A stretch of 64,000 nt of DNA from Aeromonas bestiarum (GTDB lineage: Bacteria; Pseudomonadota; Gammaproteobacteria; Enterobacterales; Aeromonadaceae), in contig NZ_CDDA01000006.1 of assembly GCF_000819745.1 (NCBI RefSeq), positions 167,636-231,635 of the forward strand. The letters run 5' to 3'. The first letter of the stretch is position 1. Every line of letters begins with the position of its first letter. Position numbers and translations under genes: made by a program. This document shows positions 8,327 through 16,540 of the stretch, piece after piece. The notes below the pieces were generated by a model. It was not told the DNA's origin. It did no database searches and saw only the letters and a list, made by a program, of their open reading frames with translations.

Positions 8327-9292
8327 ATGCAAACTGAGATCGAGATAAAGTTTTTTGTCTCACAAGATATTCAACAGCCACTATCCAAGCTTCTGAATTC
8401 ACTTGAAATTATATCAAGCTCCCAGGTCGAGCTCGGCAATGTCTATTTTGATACGCCGACTCTGGATTTACGTCGGCTGGAAATGGGATTGCGGGTTCGT
8501 CGCAGCGATGATTTTGCCGAGCAGACGATTAAATGTCGGGGCCAGGTGGTGGGGGGATTGCATGCCAGGCCCGAATATAATGCCCCCGTACATGGCGATG
8601 TGCCCCTGCTTGCGGCTTTCCCAGCCGAGCTTTGGCCGAGTCTGGTGGTGCGCGACGACATCCAGGCCGGGCTGGTTGCCCAGTTCAGGACCGACTTCCT
8701 GCGCCGTCACTGGCTGGTCGCCTTCGAGGGGGCCGAGATCGAGCTGGCCTGGGATCAGGGCGAGATCGTCGGTTCGCTGGGCAAGACCTGTATCGATGAG
8801 CTGGAGCTGGAACTCAAGTCCGGCGACGCCCGCGCCCTGTTCGGGTTGGCGGAGCAGCTGGCCGGGCTCGGCGGGGTCAGGCTGGGGGCGCAATCCAAGG
8901 CGCAGCGCGGCTATCTGCTGGCGGGGCTCGGCAAGCCGCTGGCGCTGCAATCCTTGCCGGCGATCAATGGGACCGACGCCGCCATGGGCATCACCGCGGG
9001 CCTGCAACATTGGCAACATCACGAGCAGTACTGGCTGGAGCAGGTGGACCCCGAACAGCGACGCCTGGCGTTGCAAGAGATCCGGCAAGGGGTTGCGCTC
9101 ATCGTCGATGCTGTCGCTCCGCGGGCGCCAGTGTGGCTGGCGGCGCTGACCGATTTGTCGACTCATCTGGCCTTGTTGGCCCAGGCTTCGGCCGACGCCG
9201 GGTGGCAAGCGACCCTGTCGATGCTGTTCCATCGCGCCGACTATGTGCGGCTGCAACTGGCCATCGCCGCCTGGCTGCACGCGGGGACATGA
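8327..9292 (+). CDS. CYTH-domain protein (YgiF-like triphosphatase) with a shortened C-terminal region
   Basis: About 321 residues from ATG 8327; ATG 8321 is also in frame and only the former has GGAA at a usable distance. The N-terminal ~200 residues form a CYTH triphosphate tunnel domain: the ExExK-like TEIEIKF at the start, YFDTPTLDLRRLEMGLRVRR, the TIKCRG strand, and 'IDELELELKSG'. E. coli YgiF hydrolyses inorganic triphosphate and is 433 residues, with a CHAD domain after CYTH. Here only about 100 residues follow, and the His/Arg-rich CHAD helices are not apparent. In E. coli ygiF precedes glnE; glnE is not found here. Confidence 0.82.
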   Translation: MQTEIEIKFFVSQDIQQPLSKLLNSLEIISSSQVELGNVYFDTPTLDLRRLEMGLRVRRSDDFAEQTIKCRGQVVGGLHARPEYNAPVHGDVPLLAAFPAELWPSLVVRDDIQAGLVAQFRTDFLRRHWLVAFEGAEIELAWDQGEIVGSLGKTCIDELELELKSGDARALFGLAEQLAGLGGVRLGAQSKAQRGYLLAGLGKPLALQSLPAINGTDAAMGITAGLQHWQHHEQYWLEQVDPEQRRLALQEIRQGVALIVDAVAPRAPVWLAALTDLSTHLALLAQASADAGWQATLSMLFHRADYVRLQLAIAAWLHAGT

Positions 9293-9339
9293 CATCCGTG
9301 CCTTGCAGGGCGCGGCGGCGATAAACAACTGTGATAACG

Positions 9340-9367
9340 AAAAAGGTGAGCCTGGGCTCACCTTTTT
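9340..9367. terminator. Bidirectional terminator between the CYTH and lipoprotein genes
   Basis: AAAAAGGTGAGCC and GGCTCACCTTTTT pair across a short TG loop, with A and T runs on the two sides. The position between convergent genes suits termination on both strands. Confidence 0.85.
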
Positions 9368-9399
9368 CATGTGGGATGCCTAGCCAGGCGGGGCTGTGC

Positions 9400-9867
9400 T
9401 CAGACCTGGGTGTAGACCTGCCCCGTGCTGCGAACCATGTCCTCACCCTGGCAGAGCTGCGCCAGCCCGCTGGTGTCACAGGGCTGGCCGTTATGCTCGA
9501 TACAGAATTCGAACCGGGTCTGGGACTTGACGGGAAGATGGCCCGGATTGGCAGCGGTTGCCTGCCATTGCCACTGCTGCAGCGTCTCCATGGCGGCTTC
9601 GCTGAATGTGTCATCACTGCGGGCCAGCACGCGGATTTGCTCGGCCCGGCCCGCTTCATTGATCACGTACTCGAGCGAGGTACACCCCATCTTCTCGGCC
9701 AGTATGGCTTCCTTGGGGTAGCGGGATTCGTTCCTGCTGAGAGGGCTCCACTGGGCATTCACATCCGTGATCTTGCTCAGGGGGAGAGAGGTGAGGTGCA
9801 CGCTCTGGGTCTGGTGACTGCAACCTGCCAATACGCACAGGGCACCCAGTAAAAGAGTGGCTTTCAT
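9400..9867 (-). CDS. Small lipoprotein with a TonB-C-like domain
   Basis: A 155-residue protein with a lipoprotein signal and lipobox LAGC (Cys16). The mature part carries a TonB C-terminal-like pattern: 'SRYPKEAILAEKMGCTSLEYVINEAGRAEQIRVLARSDDTFSEAAMETLQQWQW', matching the YP..A...G..G.V.....I...G......I..S.....D.AA..A...W.. motif of energy-transducer C-termini. There is no transmembrane anchor or Pro-rich linker, so it cannot be a full TonB. Similar free TonB-C lipoproteins are common in Aeromonas and Vibrio relatives; their function is unclear. It is monocistronic, flanked by terminators on both sides. Confidence 0.75.
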   Translation of the reverse strand: MKATLLLGALCVLAGCSHQTQSVHLTSLPLSKITDVNAQWSPLSRNESRYPKEAILAEKMGCTSLEYVINEAGRAEQIRVLARSDDTFSEAAMETLQQWQWQATAANPGHLPVKSQTRFEFCIEHNGQPCDTSGLAQLCQGEDMVRSTGQVYTQV

Positions 9868-9982
9868 GTTCGCTTCCCTTCGTTTGTTTTATTGTTCCTG
9901 GCGGAGCCTGGCCCGCCGCTCGGCACTGCCATTAATAAAATATTCAGCCACGAATGAAAACCCTTTCCGGGCTGCAGGCCAT

Positions 9983-10008
9983 AAAAAACCGCCTCGCGGC
10001 GGTTTTTT
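9983..10008. terminator. Terminator after lpxL
   Basis: AAAAAACCGCC and GGCGGTTTTTT flank a short TCGC loop, with A and T runs on both strands. It serves the lpxL gene on the minus strand and may also act for the plus strand. Confidence 0.85.
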
Positions 10009-10022
10009 CATCCCTTTCTGAC

Positions 10023-10946
10023 TCAGTAGTAGCCAGCGTCATCCGGATTGGGCCGGGTCTTGAAGCGACGGTGCAGCCACATGTACTGCTCGGGGGCCTT
10101 GCGAACCGCCGCCTCTATCTCCCTGTTGGCGCGGGTGGCGTCGGCCACGTCATCGCCACTGGGGTAGTCGGCGAGCGGCGCTCCTATATGCAAGACGTAG
10201 CCCTCCTGGGTGCGGATGTTGTAGCAGGGCAGGGTGACGGTATTTTTCACCCGCGCCAGGGTGGCTGTGCCCGTGATGGTGGCGGCCTGTTCGACCGCGA
10301 AGTAGGGCACGAACACGCTGGCGTGGGCACCGTAGTCGTGATCCGGCGCGTACCAGAGGGCGTCACCGTTGCGCAGCGCCTTGATCATCCCCTTCACGTC
10401 CATGCGGTCCACCAGATACTTGTTGGAGGCGCAGCGACCGTGGTACTGGGCATATTCCAGCACCGGATTGGTGTTGGGGCGGTAGACGCCGACCCCGGGG
10501 CGCACCAGGCCGAAGCAGCGGGCGTTCAGCTCCAGCGTCAGGAAGTGGCAGGAGAGCAGCAGCATGCCCTGCCTCTTCTCCATGGCGGCGATGACGTGCT
10601 CTTCCCCTTCCACCTTCATCAGGTTGCGCATCCGCCAATCCGGCCAGAACCAGGCCATGCCCACCTCGAAGATGGCGCAGCCGACGCTTTCGAAGTTGGC
10701 CTTGAGCAGCTTCTCCCGCTCATCCTTGGTCAGCTCGGGCATCGCCAGTTCCAGGTTGCGGCGGGCAATCTTGACGCGGGATTTCAGCAGCTTGCGGGCG
10801 AGACGACCCAGTTGGCGGCCCAGCCACATCTGGCTGCGCCAGGGCAGCAGCACCAGCAGCCAGAGCAAACTGAGGCCGAACCAGCTGGCCCAGTAGCGGG
10901 GATGAAACAGGCGGGATTCGAGGCGGGGAGCATTGTTGTGGGCCAT
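10023..10946 (-). CDS. lpxL: Kdo2-lipid IVA lauroyltransferase LpxL-type late acyltransferase
   Basis: A 307-residue LpxL/HtrB-family protein that adds a secondary acyl chain to lipid A at the inner membrane. Conserved features are the LFHPRYWASW start, a single N-terminal membrane helix (~21-37), the catalytic H-x4-E (HFLTLE, H134/E139), GVYRPN, 'WYAPDHDYG', VPYFAVEQAA and the terminal PEQYMWLHRRFKTRP. The match is closer to LpxL than to LpxM. Start 10946 matches the family N-terminus; ATG 10973 would add nine residues. It is divergent from hldE, another LPS gene. Confidence 0.93.
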   Translation of the reverse strand: MAHNNAPRLESRLFHPRYWASWFGLSLLWLLVLLPWRSQMWLGRQLGRLARKLLKSRVKIARRNLELAMPELTKDEREKLLKANFESVGCAIFEVGMAWFWPDWRMRNLMKVEGEEHVIAAMEKRQGMLLLSCHFLTLELNARCFGLVRPGVGVYRPNTNPVLEYAQYHGRCASNKYLVDRMDVKGMIKALRNGDALWYAPDHDYGAHASVFVPYFAVEQAATITGTATLARVKNTVTLPCYNIRTQEGYVLHIGAPLADYPSGDDVADATRANREIEAAVRKAPEQYMWLHRRFKTRPNPDDAGYY

Positions 10947-11153
10947 GAAAAGTCTCTTGTTCGCAATCGCCATGCACCGGGGCAAGCCCGGTCGAATAAG
11001 GGGAGGCGATAAAGGCACGTGGGTATCCTGAGCGGATAGTTTTACTCGCAATCGGGGGATTCTAGCCGAAAAGCGGGGTCGGGGGCGAATGGCTATGTGC
11101 TGGTCAGAGGGGCTGCTTGCCTCTGATCCGCGTGGCGCGGACTGTAACTATGA

Positions 11154-11202
11154 GTTTCCTTAAATGGAAACCACAGGTTTGCTTTTTCTACACCGTAGAA
11201 AA
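11154..11202. promoter_or_regulatory. Two inverted repeats upstream of hldE
   Basis: GTTTCC/GGAAAC (11154-11171 region) and TTTTCTAC-ACC-GTAGAAAA (11184-11202) lie between lpxL and hldE, just ahead of a TAAAAT-like -10 near 11212. They could be operators for the hldE promoter. No regulator can be named. Confidence 0.35.
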
Positions 11203-11254
11203 GAGTGTGATAAAATCCGGGACTGAATTTTTCAGGTTTTGAGAGTCGATACAG

Positions 11255-12682
11255 ATGAAGATCACCCTGCCCGAGTTTGAAAAAGCCCGCGTTCTGGTCG
11301 TTGGCGATGTCATGTTGGACCGCTATTGGCATGGCCCCACCGGCCGGATCTCGCCCGAGGCCCCGGTGCCCGTGGTCAAGGTTGAGCACATTGAGGAGCG
11401 CCCGGGTGGCGCCGCCAACGTGGCCCTCAACTCTGCCGCCCTGGGCGCCCACGCCGTGCTGCTGGGCCTGACCGGTCAGGATGAGGCCGCCGATGCGCTG
11501 GCTAGCCAGATGGCTGGCGTCAAGGTTGCCTGTGATTTCGTTCGTCTGGCCGACTATCCGACCATCACCAAGCTGCGGGTGCTGTCGCGCAACCAGCAGC
11601 TGCTGCGTCTGGACTTCGAGGAAGCGTTCCACGATGTCGATTCCACTCTGCTGATGAACAAGGTGGAGCAGGCGCTGCCGAACAGCGACGTGATGATCCT
11701 CTCCGACTACGGCAAGGGTGCCCTCAACGACGTACCCGGCATGATCCAGCGTGCCCGCGCCGCCGGCATTCCCGTACTGGTCGACCCCAAGGGGACCGAG
11801 TTCGAGAAGTATCGCGGCGCCACCCTGCTGACCCCCAACATGTCCGAGTTCGAGGCCGTGGTGGGCAAGGTGAAGGGTGAAGAGGATCTGGTCGCCAAGG
11901 GACTCGAGCTGGTCAAGCGTTTCGAGCTGGAAGCCCTGCTGGTCACCCGTTCCGAAAACGGCATGACCCTGATCCGCGAAGGTCAGCCAGAGCTGCACCT
12001 GCCGGCCCAGGCCCACGAGGTTTACGACGTGACAGGTGCCGGTGATACCGTCATCTCCACCCTGGCCACCTCGCTGGCCGCCGGCATGAGCCTGGACGAG
12101 GCCTGTGCCCTGGCCAACACGGCGGCCGGTATCGTGGTCGGCAAGCTGGGTACCTCCACCGTCAGCCCGGTCGAGCTTGCCAATGCCCTCTACACCGAGC
12201 AGGAGACCGGCTTTGGCGTCATGTCCGAGGCTCAGCTCAAGGTTGCCGTGCAGGCTGCCCGCCTGCGTGGCGAGAAGGTGGTGATGACCAACGGCTGCTT
12301 CGACATACTGCACGCCGGCCACGTCTCCTACCTCGCCAATGCCGGCAAGCTGGGGGATCGCCTGATAGTGGCGGTCAATACCGATGACTCCGTCCGTCGC
12401 CTGAAGGGGCCGGGTCGCCCGGTCAACTCGACCGACCGTCGCATGGCCGTGCTGGCCGCGCTGGGCGCCGTGGACTGGGTGGTGCCCTTCGCCGAAGATA
12501 CGCCCCAGCGGCTGATCGCCGAAGTGCTGCCCGACCTGCTGGTCAAGGGCGGTGACTACAAGCCGAAGGATATCGCCGGTTACGACGAGGTGACCGCCAA
12601 CGGTGGCGAGGTGCGCGTGCTCAACTTCGAGGATGGTTGCTCCACCAGCGACATCATCAAGACCATCCGCGAACGCGGATGA
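11255..12682 (+). CDS. hldE: Bifunctional heptose-7-phosphate kinase / heptose-1-phosphate adenylyltransferase HldE
   Basis: A 475-residue bifunctional enzyme making ADP-heptose for the LPS inner core. Residues about 1-318 form a ribokinase-type kinase ([25 protein letters not shown], and the catalytic [11 protein letters not shown]). Residues about 340-475 form a nucleotidyltransferase with [12 protein letters not shown] and the later [16 protein letters not shown] and DWVVPF segments. Length matches E. coli HldE (477). In E. coli hldE is followed by glnE-ygiF; here it is monocistronic with its own terminator and faces tolC. Confidence 0.97.
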   Translation: MKITLPEFEKARVLVVGDVMLDRYWHGPTGRISPEAPVPVVKVEHIEERPGGAANVALNSAALGAHAVLLGLTGQDEAADALASQMAGVKVACDFVRLADYPTITKLRVLSRNQQLLRLDFEEAFHDVDSTLLMNKVEQALPNSDVMILSDYGKGALNDVPGMIQRARAAGIPVLVDPKGTEFEKYRGATLLTPNMSEFEAVVGKVKGEEDLVAKGLELVKRFELEALLVTRSENGMTLIREGQPELHLPAQAHEVYDVTGAGDTVISTLATSLAAGMSLDEACALANTAAGIVVGKLGTSTVSPVELANALYTEQETGFGVMSEAQLKVAVQAARLRGEKVVMTNGCFDILHAGHVSYLANAGKLGDRLIVAVNTDDSVRRLKGPGRPVNSTDRRMAVLAALGAVDWVVPFAEDTPQRLIAEVLPDLLVKGGDYKPKDIAGYDEVTANGGEVRVLNFEDGCSTSDIIKTIRERG

Positions 12683-12686
12683 GTCA

Positions 12687-12713
12687 AAACCCGGCTCAGG
12701 CCGGGTTTTTTTA
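12687..12713 (+). terminator. Terminator of hldE
   Basis: ACCCGGC-CTCA-GGCCGGGT style hairpin followed by seven T residues, immediately after the hldE stop. Confidence 0.85.
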
Positions 12714-12806
12714 TGTCTGGCGCGTCAGAGTGCGGAAGTGGCACCTAGCGGTACCAGTCTGCGGCAAAGCAACCGGCCGCTGCGGGCAACAGCAAGCGCA
12801 GATAAC

Positions 12807-12834
12807 AAAAGGCGACCCTGAGGTCGCCTTTTTC
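12807..12834. terminator. Bidirectional terminator, mainly of tolC
   Basis: AAAAGGCGACC and GGTCGCCTTTTT flank a short loop just past the tolC stop (minus strand). T runs exist on both strands. Confidence 0.85.
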
Positions 12835-12853
12835 ATGACATGAGCTGCGGGGC

Positions 12854-14179
12854 TCAGGACTTCTTGGTGACCTGGGCTGCAGGCATCAGCCCCTGGTTCA
12901 CCTCTTCCAGATCCTTCTGCTCAAGTGTGCCGGCGGCCTGCTTGAGGGAGAGAATGCTGAGGATGTAGTTGTAGCGGGCTTCGGAGAGCTTCTGCTTGGC
13001 CTGGTACAGCTTGCGGGTGGAGTCCAGCACGTCGACTATGGTGCGGGTGCCGACCTCATAACCGGCCTCGGTCGCCTTGAGGGCGCTGTCGGCGGAGATG
13101 ACGGACTGGCTGTAGGCGCGCACCGAGCCGATGCTGGCGTTCACGTTGTTGTAGGAGGAGCGAACCGTGCTCTGCACCGAGCGGAAGCTGCGCTCCAGCT
13201 GCTCGCTGGCGGCCACGTAGTTGAACTGTGACTGCTTGACCTGGGAGGTAGTCGCCCCACCCGTGTAGAGCGGCAGCTTGAAGTTCAGGCCTATGTTGCC
13301 CTGATTGCTGTTGCTCTCGGGGTTGCGGATCTCGTCCTTGTAGTCGTTGTAGCTGGTGGAGAGACCGGCGCCCAGATCCACGGTCGGCTCATGACCCGTC
13401 TTGGCCAGATCGATCTGTTCCTTGGCGATGTCCTTGCCGATGCGGGCGCTGTGCAGTTGCAGGTTCTTGTCCAGCGCCAGCTCCAGCCACTTGTCGGAGT
13501 TGAACGGTGTCTTCTGCGGGGTGAAGCGCTCTGTGTTGAGCACGTCCAGCTGACGGTGGTCTATGCCGGTCAGTTCACGCAGGCTCTCGTAGCTGTTGTC
13601 CAGGGTGTTTTCGGCATTGATCTCGTCCGCCAGCGCCTGGTCGCGCTCGGCCTCGGCCTCATGCACGTCCGTGATGGCGGTCAGGCCCACTTCGAAGCGC
13701 TGCTGGGTCTGTTCCAGCTGGCGTTCCACTGCGGCCTTGTTGGCGCGGACGAACTCCAGGGTGTCCATCGCCTTGAGCACGTCGAAATAGGCCTGGGAGG
13801 TACGCAGCATCAGGTTCTGGACTTCGAGGTTGTAGGCCACATCGGACTGGGTGGCGCTCTTCTCGGTCAGATCCAGGTTGACCCAGTTGCTGCGGCGGTA
13901 GATGGACTGATCCAGCGAGAGGGAGCCGGTGGCGTTGCTGTTGGTCTGGGTATCACCCTTGTTCTGCAGGTAGTTCAGACCGGCACCCAGATTGATTTGG
14001 GGCAGCAGGGCTGCGCGGGATTCGTTGATCTTCTCGAAAGCCTGATCACGCTTGGCCTTGGATTCAAGCAGTTGGGTGTCCTTGATCTGAGCCTGTTGGT
14101 AAATATCGAGCAGGTTTTCGGCATGGGCGCCGGCGCTGACGCCCAGCAACACCATGGCTGACAAGAGTGTTCTTTTCAT
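12854..14179 (-). CDS. tolC: Outer membrane channel protein TolC
   Basis: A 441-residue outer membrane efflux protein. It has a signal peptide (MKRTLLSAMVLLGVSAGAHA) and two repeats of the OEP fold: long coiled-coil helices interleaved with short beta segments. Family features include ENLLDIYQQAQIKD at the mature start, 'GLNYLQNKGD', 'LDQSIYRRSNW', 'LTAITDVHEAEAERD' and, in the second repeat, 'LPLYTGGATTSQVKQS' and 'EVGTRTIVDVLDSTRKLYQAK'. It forms the trimeric exit duct for RND and type I export systems. As in E. coli, it is divergent from nudF. A perfect palindrome and a strong hairpin lie in the shared upstream region. Confidence 0.96.
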   Translation of the reverse strand: MKRTLLSAMVLLGVSAGAHAENLLDIYQQAQIKDTQLLESKAKRDQAFEKINESRAALLPQINLGAGLNYLQNKGDTQTNSNATGSLSLDQSIYRRSNWVNLDLTEKSATQSDVAYNLEVQNLMLRTSQAYFDVLKAMDTLEFVRANKAAVERQLEQTQQRFEVGLTAITDVHEAEAERDQALADEINAENTLDNSYESLRELTGIDHRQLDVLNTERFTPQKTPFNSDKWLELALDKNLQLHSARIGKDIAKEQIDLAKTGHEPTVDLGAGLSTSYNDYKDEIRNPESNSNQGNIGLNFKLPLYTGGATTSQVKQSQFNYVAASEQLERSFRSVQSTVRSSYNNVNASIGSVRAYSQSVISADSALKATEAGYEVGTRTIVDVLDSTRKLYQAKQKLSEARYNYILSILSLKQAAGTLEQKDLEEVNQGLMPAAQVTKKS

Positions 14180-14327
14180 AGATCGTTTTAACCTTATGTA
14201 TTAACCCAAAGCTGTCGCTGGATGAAGGAGGGGTATTGTCACTGAGCAAGCTTGATTTCAGCTTAATCACTCTACTATAAGCAAAATTTTATGATAACTG
14301 TCTCTTTTCCAGCGACAGGAACGTCAA

Positions 14328-14357
14328 GCACGAGGGGGAGTTTTCTCCCCCTCGTGC
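14328..14357. other. Perfect 13-bp inverted repeat with TTTT loop
   Basis: GCACGAGGGGGAG is followed by TTTT and then its exact reverse complement. There is no T run after either arm, so it is not a standard terminator. It could be a cruciform, an insulator, or the 3' end of a small RNA. Confidence 0.6.
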
Positions 14358-14413
14358 CTAGCCAAATGCCCTGTGGCTGCTAAAATCCATCCCTCATCTC
14401 CGTCGGGAACGAG

Positions 14414-14431
14414 TGAATGAATGTTCATTCA
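14414..14431. promoter_or_regulatory. 18-bp perfect palindrome, TetR-type operator candidate
   Basis: TGAATGAATGTTCATTCA is an exact inverted repeat 55 bp upstream of the nudF start and about 235 bp from the tolC start. Palindromes of the TGAAT..ATTCA kind are typical of TetR/AcrR-family repressors, which often control efflux genes. The regulator is not encoded nearby. Confidence 0.5.
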
Positions 14432-14485
14432 TGTTCTCGGATTTTATGGTCAAACCGAGCCAAGTCAAGCTGGCGGGAGTCTCGT

Positions 14486-15127
14486 ATGTCGCAGCAAGCC
14501 TTGCCCCAAACCCGTCACTATTCTGCCGATGATGTAAAAATCATCGATAAATCATCGGGATATAACGGCTTCTTCAAAGTGAACGTCTATCGCCTGCAGC
14601 ACAGGTTATTTGCGGGGGGCTGGAACGAACCCATAGTGCGCGAGCTGTTCGAGCGCGGCCATGCCGGCGCCCTGCTGCCCTATGATCCTGTGCGCGACCA
14701 GATAGTGCTGGTGGAGCAGTTTCGCATCGGCGCCATCGAGACCAGCCCTACGCCCTGGTTGCTGGAGCTGGTGGCCGGCATCATAGATGAAGGGGAGACC
14801 GCCGAAGCCGTGGTGCGCCGGGAGGCGGTGGAAGAGGCGGGCATCGAGGTGGGTCGCTGCGAGCATGCCATCAGCTATCTGGTGAGTCCGGGTGGCAGCA
14901 CGGAGCGGATCGAGGTCTATGTGGGCGAGGTGGATGCCAGCAAGGCCGAGGGGATCCACGGTCTGGCGGAGGAGGGCGAGGATATTCGGGTGCACGTGGT
15001 GAGCCGCGAGCAGGCCTATGCCTGGCTCAAGGAGGGGCGTATCGACAACGCGGCCTCCGTCATAGCGCTGCAGTGGCTGGCCCTCAATCACGGCGAGCTG
15101 AGGGCTCGCTGGCTGGCGGGGCGCTGA
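14486..15127 (+). CDS. nudF: ADP-ribose pyrophosphatase NudF
   Basis: A 213-residue Nudix hydrolase (E. coli NudF has 209) that cleaves ADP-ribose to AMP and ribose-5-phosphate. The Nudix box reads AGIIDEGETAEAVVRREAVEEAGI, preceded by 'QIVLVEQFRIGA' and 'WLLELVAG', and followed by the NudF-type 'YLVSPGGSTERIEVYVGEVDA'. ATG 14486 has GGGAG at a good distance; the longer upstream frame starts inside the palindrome. It is the first gene of the nudF-yqiB-cpdA-yqiA cluster, whose order is the same in E. coli. Confidence 0.95.
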   Translation: MSQQALPQTRHYSADDVKIIDKSSGYNGFFKVNVYRLQHRLFAGGWNEPIVRELFERGHAGALLPYDPVRDQIVLVEQFRIGAIETSPTPWLLELVAGIIDEGETAEAVVRREAVEEAGIEVGRCEHAISYLVSPGGSTERIEVYVGEVDASKAEGIHGLAEEGEDIRVHVVSREQAYAWLKEGRIDNAASVIALQWLALNHGELRARWLAGR

Positions 15128-15131
15128 GGTG

Positions 15132-15245
15132 GTGCGCGTCCAGCAGCAGGGCAAGCGCTATGTGCCTGACTTGATGTCCTTGCAGCGTACTTGCGAGGTG
15201 AATTACTCACGGGTGTTGATTGATGGAGCTGCGCTATGCCGTTAG
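15132..15245 (+). pseudogene. Truncated duplicate of the yqiB 5' end
   Basis: The segment around 15141-15210 encodes KRYVPDLMSLQRTCEVNY, which is identical over 18 residues to the start of the following yqiB gene, about 107 bp downstream. After that the reading frame diverges and stops at TAG 15243-15245, overlapping the real yqiB start. No good ribosome site precedes the GTG at 15132. It looks like the scar of a partial tandem duplication. Confidence 0.75.
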
Positions 15246-15682
15246 TCCAGAGCCCGATGAAACGCTATGTGCCTGATTTGATGTCCTTGCAGCGAACCTG
15301 CGAGGTGAATTATATGGCCTTGATGAAACTGTTGCCGCCGGGCGGCACAGTCGGGGCCGAACGCCGTTATCAGGTGGGTAACGGCCTGCAGTTCCAGCTC
15401 ACCGTCAGCGAGGAGAGCCGCTTCACCAGCCAGGTGATCCTGGCCCAGCACAACCCGGAATTGCCGAGCTACTTGCAGGCTCGCATCGAGATTCGTTTGT
15501 ATCATGATGTGCGGATGGCGGAAGTGTGTGCGGCGCAACAGATTTCGAGGTTGCAACCACGTTATGATTATCCCAATAAAAAAATGCACCAGCGGGATGA
15601 AAAGGAGCAGGTAAATCTGTTTCTGGCCGATTGGCTAAAATTTTGTCTCAGACATGGTACCAGCCTGATAAACATCCTCTAG
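15236..15682 (+). CDS. yqiB: DUF1249 family protein YqiB
   Basis: A 148-residue protein of the DUF1249 family. E. coli YqiB is 140 residues and its start aligns with the internal MKRYVPDL at 15257. The GGAG at about 15224-15227 supports the ATG at 15236. Conserved parts are 'RYQVGNGLQFQLTV', 'IEIRLYHDVRMAEVCAAQQ', 'RYDYPNKKMHQRDEKEQVN' and 'FLADWLKFC'. The function is unknown; the family is always found beside nudF and cpdA. The 5' end is present twice (see the preceding pseudogene fragment), and the real copy reads NYMALMKLLP after the repeat. Confidence 0.92.
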   Translation: MPLVQSPMKRYVPDLMSLQRTCEVNYMALMKLLPPGGTVGAERRYQVGNGLQFQLTVSEESRFTSQVILAQHNPELPSYLQARIEIRLYHDVRMAEVCAAQQISRLQPRYDYPNKKMHQRDEKEQVNLFLADWLKFCLRHGTSLINIL

Positions 15683-15702
15683 TTGAACTTATAAAAAGAA
15701 GC

Positions 15703-16527
15703 GTGATTTTGGAAACAGAGCTACCCCAGGCGCAGGACGGCAGTGTGCGCCTGTTACAAATTACCGACACCCACCTCTTCGCGAGTGCCGAGGGGCGGCT
15801 ATTGGCCGTGCGCACCGCGGAGAGCCTGGCTGCCGTGCTGGAGCGGGTGCAGGCCAACGATCATCCGTTTGATCTGATCCTGGCGACCGGCGATCTGTCG
15901 CAGGATCACAGTCCGGAATCCTACCAGCGCTTTGCCAGCATGATGGCCCCGCTGGCACGCCCCATCTACTGGCTGCCCGGCAACCATGACGACGCTCCCC
16001 TGATGACCGAATACCTGCATACGGCCGGCATCAGCGAGGCCAAGCAGCTGGTGGGCGAGCACTGGCAGGTGATACTGCTGGATACCCAGGTACGCGGCAA
16101 ACCTCACGGCGTGCTCGGCGATCACCAGCTGGCGGCGCTGGACAGCGCACTGCGCCAGCACCCCGAGCGCCATGCCCTCATCGCCCTGCACCATCAGGCG
16201 GTGCCTGTGGGTTGCGCCTGGCTGGATCAGCACAATCTCAAAAACGCCGACGACCTGTTCGCCGTGCTGGCCCGTCATCCCCAGCAGAAAACCATCTTGT
16301 TTGGTCATGTCCATCAGGAGTTTGACGAGGTGCACCGCGGGGTGCGGCTGATTGCCAGTCCCTCCACCTGCATCCAGTTCAAGCCGCTCAGCGATGGTTT
16401 CGCGCTGGACGAGTCAGGTCCGGGCTGGCGCTATCTCACCCTGCATCCGGATGGCCGGGTCGCGAGCCAGGTGTGGCGTCTGCCGGTGGGGCAGTTTGTG
16501 CCCGACCCCGATGCCACCGGTTATTGA
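15703..16527 (+). CDS. cpdA: 3',5'-cyclic-AMP phosphodiesterase CpdA
   Basis: About 274 residues, matching E. coli CpdA (275), a class III cAMP phosphodiesterase that hydrolyses cAMP to AMP and so limits CRP signalling. The metallophosphatase motifs are all present: LQITDTHLF (D-x-H), ATGDLSQDH (GD), LPGNHDD (GNHD), ALHHQAVP (H) and FGHVHQE (GHxH). The start is not ATG in the best-fitting position: GTG 15703 is chosen (TTG 15709 is possible). An in-frame ATG at 15631 would lie inside yqiB and add 24 unrelated residues. It is 20 bp after yqiB and 13 bp before yqiA. Confidence 0.93.
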   Translation: MILETELPQAQDGSVRLLQITDTHLFASAEGRLLAVRTAESLAAVLERVQANDHPFDLILATGDLSQDHSPESYQRFASMMAPLARPIYWLPGNHDDAPLMTEYLHTAGISEAKQLVGEHWQVILLDTQVRGKPHGVLGDHQLAALDSALRQHPERHALIALHHQAVPVGCAWLDQHNLKNADDLFAVLARHPQQKTILFGHVHQEFDEVHRGVRLIASPSTCIQFKPLSDGFALDESGPGWRYLTLHPDGRVASQVWRLPVGQFVPDPDATGY

Positions 16528-16540
16528 GGAGGCCGTTTCC

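Larger units (their letters stand above)
14180..14485. other. tolC-nudF divergent intergenic region
   Basis: About 306 bp without a gene. The tolC-proximal part is A/T-rich and should hold the tolC promoter. It also contains a perfect hairpin at 14328-14357 and an 18-bp palindrome at 14414-14431, each listed separately. Confidence 0.8.
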
